Below, piece by piece: positions 8,626 to 18,140 of a DNA stretch of 20,482 nucleotides. The position numbers were made by a program, and so were the translations under genes. Numbering within the stretch: position 1 is the first letter of the stretch; each line of letters starts with the position of its first letter. The DNA lies in NCBI GenBank assembly GCA_049999725.1, contig JBNGIS010016956.1, forward strand, positions 1-20,482. Direction: 5' to 3'. The notes beneath the pieces were generated by a model. The model saw only the letters and a list, made by a program, of their open reading frames with translations. It made no database searches and was not told the DNA's origin. The DNA comes from Haplomitrium mnioides. Taxonomy: Eukaryota; Marchantiophyta; Haplomitriopsida; Calobryales.

Positions 8626-8672
8626 AATGGATGATATATCCTTTATAAATGAAGATAAGAAGTTTGACTTGA

Positions 8673-8685
8673 TGGTATGATAGCC
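8673..8685 (+). other. Primer binding site, tRNA-iMet type
   Basis: TGGTATGATAGCC differs at two positions from TGGTATCAGAGCC, the common initiator-Met primer binding site of plant LTR retrotransposons. It stands just inside the remaining LTR edge. The 8686-9146 stretch is the untranslated leader and early gag region with no readable gene. Confidence 0.6.
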
Positions 8686-9146
8686 AATAGATAGATAGAG
8701 GAGGACTTGTACCTCCTAGAATTTCTCTATTAAATCCTTTTAACATTCATGTGTTTAATATTGACAACAATTTCTTTTGTCAATTTGTAGTGTATAACTT
8801 TGGTGATGACCTTATGGTTTTTGTTATGGAATCAAGAGAGCATGTTATTTTGCATGTAGTAAACTATGGTGTTGCATAGGAGTGTTTTATTTATATTTTG
8901 TGATAAATACAAAATGGATTTGAACCAAACTCCTCTAGAAGAGTTCAACTCAAAGTGTCATATTTTTATTAGAGTACTGCTTAGAAAAAAGTAGCAAGAT
9001 TTTCTTGTTCATAAGTTTGGAGACAGGTTTTATAATGTGGTGTTGGCATTTACTAAACCTTTCATTTTACCTATTCTTCACAATTAGGATGTGCACAAAT
9101 TTGTTTTTTTTATAAGTTTTGGGGAGTTAAACTATGACGAAACAAC

Positions 9147-9830
9147 ATGGATGCTAACTCTAGCAATCTTAAAAAAAGAGTTTGGATGATGGCAAAGTTG
9201 GAAGAGCTTCAAGCAGCTCATTTAGTAAGCCACCAACAAACAAACATGTTGATGGTGGAAATGGTGAAAATTTGATTACAACAAGAAAGTGGGGAAGGAA
9301 GCTGAGAAACATTACTTCAAAAAATGAGCAAGTCATGCAAGGTAAAGCCATATGGAGGAAGTTGAACGGTTGGCATTGTAGAAGGATGGGTCTATCAAAT
9401 GAGGGTTCATATGTCATATTATCCAAATGCTTCGGATTTGGAGAAAGGATTATTTGCAAGGTCATTTTTAACGCACGTGCATCAATATGGCTACAAAGAT
9501 GGGAGCGACAGAAAAAAAATGAGGATAACAACTTTTGTGGAGCAACTAAAAAGAAGGTTTGCTCTAAAATTTTAAAATGGTAGATTCTATATTGACCACA
9601 AGAATGAAGCTTTGGAAGTTAGAGAAACAAGGAAGTATTGCAAGATACATTGAAAAATTTCAAAGCTTGCAAGTCTAAATCAAAAATATGAGTCCAACCT
9701 AGACCATTGACAAGTTTTTGCAAGGGTTAAAGAGACAGATTAGAATAGAAGTTATGATGCGCAACCTAAAAAACGTAAATTAAGCCATCTCATTTGCTCA
9801 ACGAATTGAAAGGATACTAGTAATTGTGCA
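9147..9830 (+). pseudogene. Ty3/gypsy gag (capsid region), decayed
   Basis: ATG at 9147 opens MDANSSNLKKR and a Leu/Gln-rich start (MAKLEELQAAHLVSHQQ). After frameshifts the capsid fold can be traced through VEQLKRRFA, ARYIEKFQSLQV, IDKFLQGLKRQIRIEV and AISFAQRIER. This is the usual plant retrotransposon gag pattern of an F-x-x-L-x-x-RF stretch followed by an F-x-x-GLK helix. The product would assemble virus-like particles. No zinc knuckle is clearly preserved downstream. An antisense frame in this region is a shadow. Confidence 0.65.
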
Positions 9831-10204
9831 AACTAGAGGCAAACTCTTATGAAGTTGGGAAATATCAAAAGAAGCAAATTTCATCTCCCAAATCACAAAT
9901 AAGAAGAACCACAACATACTACTAAAAAGAGGATGGATGATCGGCAAGAAAATTGAACATGATGCAATTGTAGTCGGATATGACACATTGCACCAAGTTG
10001 TAGAGCAGTATGACGCAATCAAAGGTAAGTATTACAACGGCCTCTTCATAATATCAATAATGAAGAAGATGAAGAATATCACGAAAACGATGGGCACTAG
10101 TAAAAAAATCTCATGGTTTTGTTGGGATAAAGAAGAAAGGCAAGGAAAGTATTCAACAAAGTTACATCGACTATATAGAAAATTAGAAAAATGGAGAGTT
10201 AATT

Positions 10205-10447
10205 GTGGTTGATGGATGGATAGAAGGATCTACAATAAGAGTTTTGGTGGACTCTAGAGGAGAAGAAAATTACTTATCACAAGCTATAGCATTGAAGTTA
10301 AAGTTGCCCCTTGAAAAAGAAGAGCACAAAGTGGTGAAAATGGCAAATAGCCAAAGTTCGTATATTAAACAAGTATCTCAAAGTATAGCTTTACACATGG
10401 GTAGCTATAAAGAGAAGTTGAAGTGGAATAAAGTGGCTACAAAGATA
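10205..10447 (+). pseudogene. Ty3/gypsy aspartic protease, decayed
   Basis: GWIEGSTIRVLVDSRGEENYLSQAIALKLKL fits the retropepsin start with the catalytic Asp in VDS. The usual Gly-Ala after DS is changed to Arg-Gly, which should damage the active site. KVVKMANSQ follows as the flap-side V-ANG-type segment. Between gag and this gene (9831-10204) only decayed nucleocapsid/linker sequence is seen. Between 10448 and 10650 lies the linker to RT. Confidence 0.65.
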
Positions 10448-10649
10448 TAAATCCCCAAGTAGATTGGCAAAAAAAGACACTCATTATATCCCAATGAAAG
10501 ATTTGGGGAGATCAAGTACGATCTCATTCAAGACACCTACTTTTATATATGATCGGAGCAAGTTCAATCAAAAACCAAGATATAGTGTTTTTAGGACTCA
10601 TACATGAGCTCACCATTGATATGGATGACTTAAAGCATAATGTTTCACA

Positions 10650-11424
10650 TGACTTCAAGGTGTTTTGAAGGAGTTCCATGATGTTTTTTCCAATTATTTA
10701 CCCAAAGGTTTGCCTTCTAAACAATGCATTTCTCACAAGATTGACGTCATTCCAAGAAGAACTCCACCATGCAAAACACCATAGCATTTGCCTTCTTATA
10801 AACTAGATGAATGCAAATCTCAGATTATGGAATTGTTTGAAGAAGGATTCATTCAACCAAACATTTATTTTTATGGTGTACCAATATTATTTGAGAAAAA
10901 CAAAGATGGAAGTATGAGGATGTATATTGACTATCGAGCATTCAATCAACAAATAGTGAGAAATAAATATCCATTGCCAAGAATGGATGATTTATTTGAT
11001 CAACTTCAAAAAAAAAATTACTTTTAAAAGTTGAATTTGAGAAGCAAATATAATCAAATCTGAATCGTGGATGGTGATGTTCAAAAAACAACATTTCAAA
11101 GTTAATATGGGTATTTTAAATATCTTGTTATGTTTTTTTGGATTAACTAATGCTCTTGCAACATTTATGAGTCTTATGAATGATAATTTTTTATCTTATT
11201 TGGATAAGTTTGTTATTGTCTTTTTGGATGATATTCTCATCTACAGCAAGAATCTTCAAGAGCATCAACAACACCTTTGTACAATATTGAAGGTATTTTG
11301 GAACTACAAGCTATATGTCAAGATATCCAAATGTGAAATTGGAAAGAGGGAGGTTGGCTACTTGGATCACCGTGTAAATGCATTAAGAATTCAAGTTATG
11401 GATGAGAAAGTGAAGGCAATTTAG
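10650..11424 (+). pseudogene. Ty3/gypsy reverse transcriptase, decayed
   Basis: FHDVFSNYLPKGLPS leads to ISHKIDVIP and then SYKLDECKSQIMELFEEGFI, the start of the RT fingers. RMYIDYRAFNQQIVRNKYPLPRMDDLFDQL is the R-x-x-x-DYRxLN ... KYPLPxxDDL block. After a frameshift between 11028 and 11071, GLTNALATFMSLMN and VIVFLDDILIYSKN follow. FLDD is the catalytic loop, and KCEIGKREVGYL is the thumb-side block. Breaks: stop at 10782, stop at 11025, frameshift, and TAG at 11422. The fold order is standard, so identification is secure although the gene is dead. Confidence 0.85.
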
Positions 11425-11870
11425 AAGTGGGAAGCTCTTAGTGATCAAGCACAACTAAGGGAATTTTTGAGGCTAATTGGGTTTTTTCGTCGAATTGTGA
11501 AAGGTTTTGCACAAATAGAAGAACCATTGACCAACTTGCTCAAGAAAAGTCACACGTGGACATGGGGAGCTCAAGAAGAGCTAGCATTCCAAGAATTGAA
11601 GAAATCACTTCTTCATGTTCTTATTCTTAAATAGTATGATTCAGAACGACCAATCAAACTTTTGGTGGGTGTGTTGAGAAAAGCAATTAGCAAAGTTTTG
11701 CAACAAGAATGGGAGGATGGTTGGCTTCACATTGCCTTCTTTTCTAGAAATTTGAGCAATACTGAGCAAAATTACCACACTACGTATCGGGAAGAATTCA
11801 GAATTCGAGATTGTACTATCAACCAAGCATTGGAAACATTACATAAGAGATAAAGAGTTTATTGTCGAAA
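11425..11870 (+). pseudogene. Ty3/gypsy RNase H region, decayed
   Basis: The frame continues from RT with LREFLRLIGFFRRIVKGFA, EEPLTNLLKK and ELAFQELKKSL, the RT connection. Then ISKVLQQEW, IAFFSRNLSNTEQNYHTTYREE, the RNase H block with SR-L-x-x-x-E-x-NY. The catalytic DAS segment is replaced by LLVGVLRKA. TAG at about 11632 interrupts it. Sequence from 11871 to 12185 carries the tail (TQNELSKRH, YMPQLN-type text) in broken frames. Confidence 0.7.
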
Positions 11871-12185
11871 CTAACCCTAAACCTCTAATCTAATTGGAAA
11901 CTCAAAATGAGCTTTCAAAAAGGCATATTTGATGAGCGGAGTGACCGCAATAGTTCTATATAAAGATAAATTATATGGAAGGAACGCGTCAAATTGCAGA
12001 TGTCTGGACCTATATGCCTCAACTCAATATCTTGTCAAAAATCACAGTTCATCCTACTTGGTGAACGGAAATGTTGGCTGCAGCAAAAGAAGATGAAGAG
12101 ATCATTGCGGCAAAACAAAAGAAATCGGTGAAAGAGGTGAGAGGATTGATTTTCTTCCAAGACAAGGTATGGATTCCTAATAATA

Positions 12186-12476
12186 TTTAGCTTCACTTTG
12201 AGGTTTTGTATGAAGCACATGATTCTACAATTGGTGGACATATTAGAAATGAAAAGACTTTGAACAATCTTCAATAAGTTTTTTATTGCTCTCAAATGCA
12301 TCAAGATGTAGAGACATATATTCAAAGTTGTTTGGCTTGCCAACAAAACAAAGCAACCAATCTTAAATGTGGAGACTTATTACAACCGTTGTGTATCCCA
12401 AATTGGCGATAGGAACATGTGAGTATGGATATTATGTGTAAGCTACCATGTACTTTTATGGGTTATGATGCTATTA
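12186..12476 (+). pseudogene. Ty3/gypsy integrase, truncated after the zinc-binding domain
   Basis: LYEAHDSTIGGHIRNEKT and SCLACQQNKAT give the HHCC zinc-binding domain (His codons at 12218 and 12239; Cys codons at 12329 and 12338). EHVSMDIMCKLP and GYDAI are the start of the catalytic core, with its first Asp in SMD. The gene is cut at about 12476 by the terminus of copy B. One TAA interrupts the HHCC domain. Confidence 0.75.
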
Positions 12477-12799
12477 ACAACTGCTACTTTGAACCAGGAA
12501 CCGCTACTGAGTTCCTGTTTCACTTGGTAGTCAAAAATATTATTTTTGTGATTTGGTATTGAAAAACATCAATTTTACATTTGTGATCCTTTTTTCGTGA
12601 AGAAAATTGTTTTTTAGAAATACAAATTGCTTATTTTACATTGAGATTATATTTTAAAATTTGTTTATAGAAAACACCCTAGAAAACAAGAATTTTAGTT
12701 ATTGAAATATTTGATTAAAACCTCACACTATTGTGAATACACGAAATTCATCAAAAAATAAATTAGAAATATTTCTTTTTATGAAAAACAATTATATGC
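12476..12799 (-). other. 3' terminal region of copy B
   Basis: CTGCTACTTTGAACC at 12481 and the following CGCTACTGAGTTCC are the exact inverse of the copy A end. An inverted pair AGGAAC/GTTCCT at 12496-12501 and 12511-12516 could form a subterminal hairpin. The preceding AACAA (12476-12480) equals the inverse of the TTGTT after AGTAGCAG in copy C, so it is either part of the element end or a target preference. Confidence 0.6.
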
Positions 12800-13265
12800 A
12801 AACGTGGATGCCTAGTCGTGTATGGACTTTGAACCAGACTTTGAGCATTGTAGCTATTAAATCCTATGCAATTATAGACTCCAAACTAGAACCCTAAAGC
12901 CTATACACGCATAGACTCCGAACGAGAATCCTAAAGCCTATGCGTGCTTAGACTCTAAACAAGAACAATAAAGTTATGCACGCATGGACTTTGAACTAGA
13001 ACCCTAAGGCCTATGTGCGCCAAGGATCTAAACAAGAACCCTAAAGCCTATGCACACAGAGACTTTGAACGAGAACCCTTTGGCTTATGCGTGCATGGAC
13101 TTTGAACAAGAACTTTAAAGCTCATGTGCGCATAGACTCTGAATAAGAACTAGAAAACCTATGTATGCATAGACTCTAAACAAGAATGTAAAGCCTGAGC
13201 GGCCAAAGATTGCAAGAGTTCATGTGCACATGGACTCCAAGCCCATGTGCATAGAGACTCCAAAC
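12800..13265. repeat. Palindromic array in 3' flank of copy B
   Basis: Units of about 40-47 bases repeat CTATGCGCGCATAGACT plus TTGAACAAGAACCCTAAAGC-like spacers. Cores are often TGCGTGCT, TGCACGCAT, TGTGCGC. The spacer GAACAAGAACCCTAAAG is shared, in inverse, with copy A 6180-6545. The stretch 13266-13459 is A/T-rich 3' untranslated sequence. Confidence 0.75.
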
Positions 13266-14741
13266 CAATCTTAGATTACCAATTGACTTCAAACCATTCT
13301 TATATTAGCAATTAACTCCAAACCATTCTTAGGCACACCAAATTGAATCGTGATAAAAAGACTTGAAATGGATTGAGAGTACAACAAGTTGAAACTTTGG
13401 CAAATAAAAATTTGTAAAAAATATACTTTATAAATAAACAAATTTGTTCAAACAGATGATCAAGCTTTATCGTTCTCGGGAACAATTGTCTCATCTAAAT
13501 CCAAAGGCTGAGCATCTGCAGCTGCTAGAGAATCCTGTCGAGACTTTCCAATCCCAAATATTGCGACAAAATCACGAGTAGCACCTATAGTACTAGGAGG
13601 AACATGTTCATTGTGGTATGCATAAATTATCTATGACTCAATCACATCGGATGGCAAGAAAGCCATCTCTAAAACCCTCTTAGGAATGTAGATAGACTGA
13701 CATCTATCATATTCCACCTCGATGTAGTTTTGCATTAGCTTTAAAGCACAGACAAGGCCTGTGCCCAACCTTGAGCAAAGATCTAAGATCCAATCCTGCT
13801 CTGTTGACAAATGGTTGATGAAAAAATTGTAAAGCGCCTGCGGCTTTTGATAAACATTGACAAGAGCATCATCTCCTCGGTGTTTAAGTTTGGTAAAAAT
13901 CGTAGGACAACTAAAAACACTACGCATGATTTGCCGAGGAAGTCTTGCCGCACGAGCAGGCTGCAAATTAAAAAGCCTCATGCTCCTCTTCCATTCTTTT
14001 GTCCAGTAGCCTACAGTCCAATATTCGTGGGCATGTACAATTCTGAGACCAACAGAATGATGAATGCTGCTCTTGTCTCTGTAAAAAGAAAAATAAACAA
14101 ATTAAACATTGTAACCAAAGTGCAAGAAAAGTAAAAAAGAGAAATTAAACACTAAAAAATCAAAGAACAACTTACCAGATGTCGTGGTTGATTGCATAGC
14201 AAACTTTTGAAAAGGCATCCTCAACGATGCCAAATTGTTACGATGAGTGTATAATAACAAAAGACCAAAAATCCAATATTGTAATTGCTGCAAAAGATAA
14301 AACCATGTCAAAAATGTCATCTTTTGAAAATGGTTTAGAATCGTCATGCTTGCATTCTTTAAGGTTGCAATCATAAGGAATATCTACAATTGCCAAAGTG
14401 AAACATCTAGGTTTCACCAAGCCCTTCAACTATCGTGCATTGGTCTCCCCGTGGACTTGGTAAAACGCCACGTTGAGACCATCAACATAGGACATTAAGT
14501 CCTTGTCCTCATCTCTCACAACTCCTTCAACTGTAAGAGATGGAGCACCGCTTTGCTGCCTTGATATCCACTCTCTAGCCTTTTGGCAATGCAGAAGAAA
14601 AGCTGAAGGATAGGAAAAAAGTAGGAGGTTGGTCTTGATCTTCTATGGCTTCTTTGACCCCTGAACATTTTTGACCTTTTGCAACTATTGTCAATTTTTT
14701 AGCTAGTTGACATTTGAAAGTTTTATCTTCTTGCACAAAAA

Positions 14742-15059
14742 AAAAAACATTATAGGGAGAAAAAAACATTTATATGCTAGAGAGAGACACTCAATTCCAA
14801 GCTCAGATTCCAAGTGCACAATGACTTCGTAGTCCCTGCATGATTGGACTGCGAAGTCCATGCGCGCAGGGAAAACGAAGTCCAAGTGCGCGTAGACTTC
14901 GATGTCCTTTTGCACTTTGATTACAAAGTCCATGCATGCATTGACTTTGCATTCTCTGCAAGCATGGACTTTGCAGTCCATGTGTGTATGGACCCTAAAC
15001 CTATTTTGTGAAAACAAAAGACAAAAAGAAATGAATGTGATGTAAACAAAAGAGCTTAC
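14742..15059 (-). other. Intron 2 of gene M, copy B, with palindromic array
   Basis: Donor GTAAGC is at 15059. The acceptor is probably TTTTTTTGTGCAAG near 14742, with AAG in place of CAG, so that edge is uncertain. From about 14800 to 15000 eight to nine units carry AGTCCATGCATGCA..GACTTTG and variants such as GTCCATGCGCGCAGGG and GTCCAAGTGCGCGTAGAC. Open reading frames crossing this intron only translate the array. Confidence 0.65.
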
Positions 15060-16519
15060 CAAAAGCCTCTCAAAGCTTGAATAAAAAGTAGCCATCTTGG
15101 ACTTCTCATTTTGGAGAGGGTTCTCCTCTCTTGCCTCCTCCCAAGTGTTGCAGTAAACCTTTGAACAAAAACTTTCAACCATAACAGCCAAAACTTTATG
15201 TCTCTCTGCCTCTCAAGACATTTCGTTCATTGAAAGCTCTCCGACTTCTACCTACTTCAAAACTGAAATCTTTACTCCGTCAGAAGGACCTTGAAGAGAC
15301 CTCCAAGGTGTCCACTTCATGTCCTCCTCTCTCAGAGATCCCTTGGCCTTTGGCTTCTGGCCTTTGACTGTATTCTTCTCCCACATCTCAAAAATGCTCT
15401 ATTGTAGATCTCAAAGCTCTTCACTTCTGAATGCCAGCTAGAACCAATTGTCCTAAGAAGTTATGGTCTTCTTAAGTGTTGAATTGGGCTTTATCTCCAA
15501 GGTTTCCAACACCAACTCTCTTTTCAATTTTTGGGATGACATCATTCCGCTCTCGATAAATCTTTGATGCCAATATTCAACCTTTTGAATGGAGATCATT
15601 TCTAGCCTATACCTCTAGTTGTAGTTGTCATCAATAGCAAAAATACGGGTCTCTATTGGTGTAAGTCCCACGTAGACAAAACAATTGCAAAGTGATAGTG
15701 CCGGATACTTTGCTCCATATTTCGTGATTAATAGCTGCCTTGCTGCAGCACTGTGATTGCCTCATGCAATCTCGTAGCGATACTTGTCACAATTTCTAAT
15801 ATCAAACTCTGACTTGTCTTTTAACCCACACTTTGGGTCAACAACAACAATGAAAAAACTATGCACATACTTGCTTGTGAGCATTCTCTGCGCTAGAAGC
15901 TCAACAAAATCCTCATTCAGCCTTCTAATCTGGAATGGACTCCAGTTGTCCATTTCAGGTTTAGGCAGATTCAAGTTCTCCAGCCTTATTTTGATTATTT
16001 CTTCACGGACTATGCATTGCTGGATTGCACACTCTCTTATTTTTTTTTGGTCTTCCTCAAACATTGTTTGAGGGTCCACATGCTCCCTTTCCTAGAAAGT
16101 TTGCAACCCCTTGTGGGATTGCCTTTTAGCTCTTCATGTTGGAGCCTGAACTAGCTCTGGATCTGATTCTCTCCCCGAGTTGCTTGGTGACAAAGACGAA
16201 GAGGCAATTGAAGATGACTTTGTTGTAGATTCCAAGAGGGCTGGCTCCTTCTCAATGATCGATGCTAGAGCAGGTTTTTTCTTCTTGGCAGCTAGTTTCT
16301 TCTTTTTTGGAGCCTCAATTGGCTCAACCGCTTTATTTTCTTTTGGATAGAAGGGACTGCCGCGTGAATTGAGAATGTTGTCGTTCTTGAATGCGACACT
16401 AGTTGTTGAATATTGACGGCCTGCTTGGGCTTCAGAATCTTGATATGGATAGCCAATTTAATAAAGTCACACTTCACGTCTTTGTAGCTATCCACGAAAT
16501 CCACCAGAAATTGAGTGAA

Positions 16520-16966
16520 CTGAAAATCAAAAAAAATTAAGCATAAGTACTAGTGCAAGACTCGACATTCACTACGCCTATGGACTCTAATAACATTACG
16601 TGCATGCACTACACAAGGGAGTCCATACGCGCATGGACTTGGGAGTCTAGGAGCGCAAGGACTATTAAGTCCTAGTGCGCAGGGACTCCAAAGTCCATAC
16701 GCGCATAGACAATGGGAGTCCATGCAAGCATGGAGTCCTATGGTTCAGGCGTGCAAGGACTTGGGAGTCCATGTACACATGGACTTTGGAGTCTAAGCGC
16801 GCATGGACTTGGGAGTCCATGTGCGCATGGACTTTGGAGTCTAAGCGCGCATGGACTTGGGAGTCCATGTGCGCATAGACCCCGAGACTCGATGCTCACA
16901 TGGACTCCCTAGGAGTTGCGACTTAGTAAAAAAAGAAACAAAGGAAAAGCAATTTTCAAAATTTAC
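16520..16966 (-). other. Intron 1 of gene M, copy B, with palindromic array
   Basis: Donor GTAAAT at 16966 and acceptor GATTTTCAG at 16520 match the intron 1 position in copy A. The array (about 16560-16915) includes two near-identical 48-base units starting near 16781 and 16829, each carrying two dyads: TAAGCGCGCATGGACTT and AGTCCATGTGCGCATGGACT. Long frames on both strands here (repeats of RAWTWESM or MDSQVHARLDSKV) are products of the repeat. Confidence 0.75.
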
Positions 16967-17504
16967 CTTGCCATCTTCCTTTGCGGCCTAAAGATGCTTC
17001 ACAAAAATGTCCTTCTCCTTCATTTTGGAAAAAGAAAATCATTTGCAATTTGCACTGTAAAGGGTAATTGCATCTTGAGACTGCACAAGCATCTTGATGT
17101 TGGTTTTTTTGCCTTCTCGGATCATGGTGATTTGGACCAATAGACCCAAATTGAATTTTTCACTTTCATCGGCAAAGAGGTAAAGATGTTGATTGGGGTC
17201 TTTGAAAGAACAGTAATTAACTAGCCAATTCCACTCGAGTTTTTCAGGCTCTACAACCTTGACAACATCTGAATATCTGTATGGCTTTGGTTGAGAAGGG
17301 TAGAAAACATTTCCTTGAGATGCTATTCTCAAGATGCTAGAGACAAGTCGAATTAGAGGTAAAAAATGTAATGGACAAAAGTTCACAAATCTTGAAAGGT
17401 CAAAAATAGAAAAAAAAGTAAGTAAATGCAAAAACAGCATACCTAGAAAATGAAAACCAAAACTGTACTCACGACAATGGAAAGAATGTTTCCACTTATG
17501 CTCA

Positions 17505-17511
17505 TTTTATA
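17505..17511 (-). promoter_or_regulatory. TATA box for gene M, copy B
   Basis: TATAAAA on the minus strand within GTATAAAATGAGC, about 180 bases upstream of the start position, identical in layout to copy A. Confidence 0.6.
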
Positions 17512-17580
17512 CTTAAATTTCAAAAAATGACTCGCTGAGCTCTTGACACATAGGTTTGTGTGGTGCAAAAAAAAAGTGAG

Positions 17581-17588
17581 TATATAAA
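17581..17588 (+). promoter_or_regulatory. TATA box for gene 2, copy B
   Basis: TATATAAA within GTGAGTATATAAAGC directly precedes the gap. Copy A has GTAAGTATATAAAAC at the matching place. Confidence 0.6.
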
Positions 17589-17591
17589 GCA

Positions 17592-17691
17592 NNNNNNNNN
17601 NNNNNNNNNNNNNNNNNNNNNNNNNNNNNNNNNNNNNNNNNNNNNNNNNNNNNNNNNNNNNNNNNNNNNNNNNNNNNNNNNNNNNNNNNNN
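17592..17691. other. Assembly gap, 100 N
   Basis: Exactly 100 N, the usual placeholder for a gap of unknown size. In copy A the equivalent interval between the TATA box and the CATCTTTT motif is roughly 90-100 bases of T-rich sequence, so the true gap is probably similar. Reading frames overlapping it are meaningless. Confidence 0.95.
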
Positions 17692-17994
17692 AAAACACAT
17701 CTTTTAGGTATGTTGTAAGAGGTTTATAATATTTGTTAAAATAATTCCTTGAAATACTTGATTTTTAGACAGCATTTTCAATGGCTAGAGTTTTTAAAAG
17801 CAAGGAGAGGTTAGAGTTTCAAGATTCATCTTCACAAAAAAGTTACTTTTGATAGGCAGGTTGACATTTGTTCAAATGGCAGTTATTTGGAGGTAAGCGA
17901 TAGAGTACCAAAAGCGTCAAGTGTGATGACGAGTATATTGGAGAAAAAGATGACTTATGTTGAATAAGATAGCTCCACCCAAAAAGATCAAGAA

Positions 17995-18140
17995 GGTGAA
18001 CTCCATGGGTGCATAGGATTAAGGACTCAACCCTATGCGCGCATAGGGTCAATGATTGAATCCAATGCGCGCATAAGATTAACGTCTAAACAACTTTCGC
18101 ACAAAAGATAAAAGAGAGAACTCAATGCTTGTAGAGAATT
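17995..18140. repeat. ATGCGCGCAT palindromes in gene 2 intron 1 (copy B)
   Basis: The perfect palindrome CCCTATGCGCGCATAGGG lies at about 18030-18047. It is followed by AATCCAATGCGCGCATAAGATT and weaker units. The position in the intron matches 641-775 of copy A. Confidence 0.8.

Larger units (their letters stand above)
8626..12476 (+). mobile_element. Decayed Ty3/gypsy LTR retrotransposon, both LTRs missing
   Basis: The order PBS, gag, protease, RT, RNase H, integrase defines a Ty3/gypsy element on the plus strand. The left LTR is reduced to at most about 47 bases. Integrase is cut off just after the start of the catalytic core, where copy B begins. Both borders coincide with the shared terminus of the methyltransferase element. 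This suggests the retrotransposon was the target of insertions whose outer flanks lie beyond the window. Stops and frameshifts are abundant, so it is inactive. Confidence 0.85.
13460..17326 (-). pseudogene. Gene M of copy B: ParB-like domain plus beta-class DNA methyltransferase, broken
   Basis: Exons: 17326-16967, 16519-15060, about 14741-14176, 14078-13460. The start codon seen in copy A is ATA here. Domains: unrecognised N-terminus (KPYRYSDVVK, LVNYCSF, HLYLFAD); linker; ParB-like (about 16000-15470; YEIA, stop, GNHSAAARQLL); further helical region to 15060 (NTWEEAREENP); then the methyltransferase. Motif IV is FTLAIVDIPYDCNL (about 14405-14360), close to the DPPY of N4/N6 amino-methyltransferases. 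Next come ILDFWSFVIIHSS, HAHEYWTVGYWTKEW, motif X-like YQKPQALYNFFINHLS and motif I WILDLCSRLGTGLVCALKLM, then VEYDR. IV before X before I is beta-class order. Intron 3 (14175-14079) has GTAAGT and TTTTTACAG. Stops: 14424, 14242, 13635 and several in exon 2. Expected role: modifying A or C in DNA. Confidence 0.7.
17327..17780. promoter_or_regulatory. Bidirectional promoter of copy B, with assembly gap
   Basis: It lies between the divergent start sites of gene M (17326, minus) and gene 2 (17781, plus). Both TATA boxes of copy A are conserved. Part of the gene 2 leader is missing in the N gap. Confidence 0.55.

Noticed and set aside
9169-9531. 120-codon minus-strand ORF
   Set aside because: It is antisense to gypsy gag, which explains the sequence on the plus strand.
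12035-12346. 103-codon minus-strand ORF
   Set aside because: It is antisense to the gypsy integrase HHCC domain, which is recognisable on the plus strand.
12481-12540. Helitron 3' end
   Set aside because: A small hairpin exists, but no CTRR terminus follows it and the hairpin stem is not kept in copies A and C.
12800-13265. CRISPR-like array
   Set aside because: Repeats are imperfect, variably spaced, and the spacers are themselves repeated. The context is eukaryotic with introns.
16665-16912. Three overlapping ORFs on both strands with HARLDSKV or WTWESM repeats
   Set aside because: Because the array is palindromic and its units are multiples of three, frames stay open on both strands. 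They lie in an intron.
13460-17326. Bacterial contamination as the source of the methyltransferase
   Set aside because: It has GT-AG introns at conserved positions, TATA boxes, three copies and neighbouring plant-type retrotransposon and host gene fragments.
17443-17700. Minus-strand ORFs across the N gap
   Set aside because: They are artefacts of translating N as open sequence.
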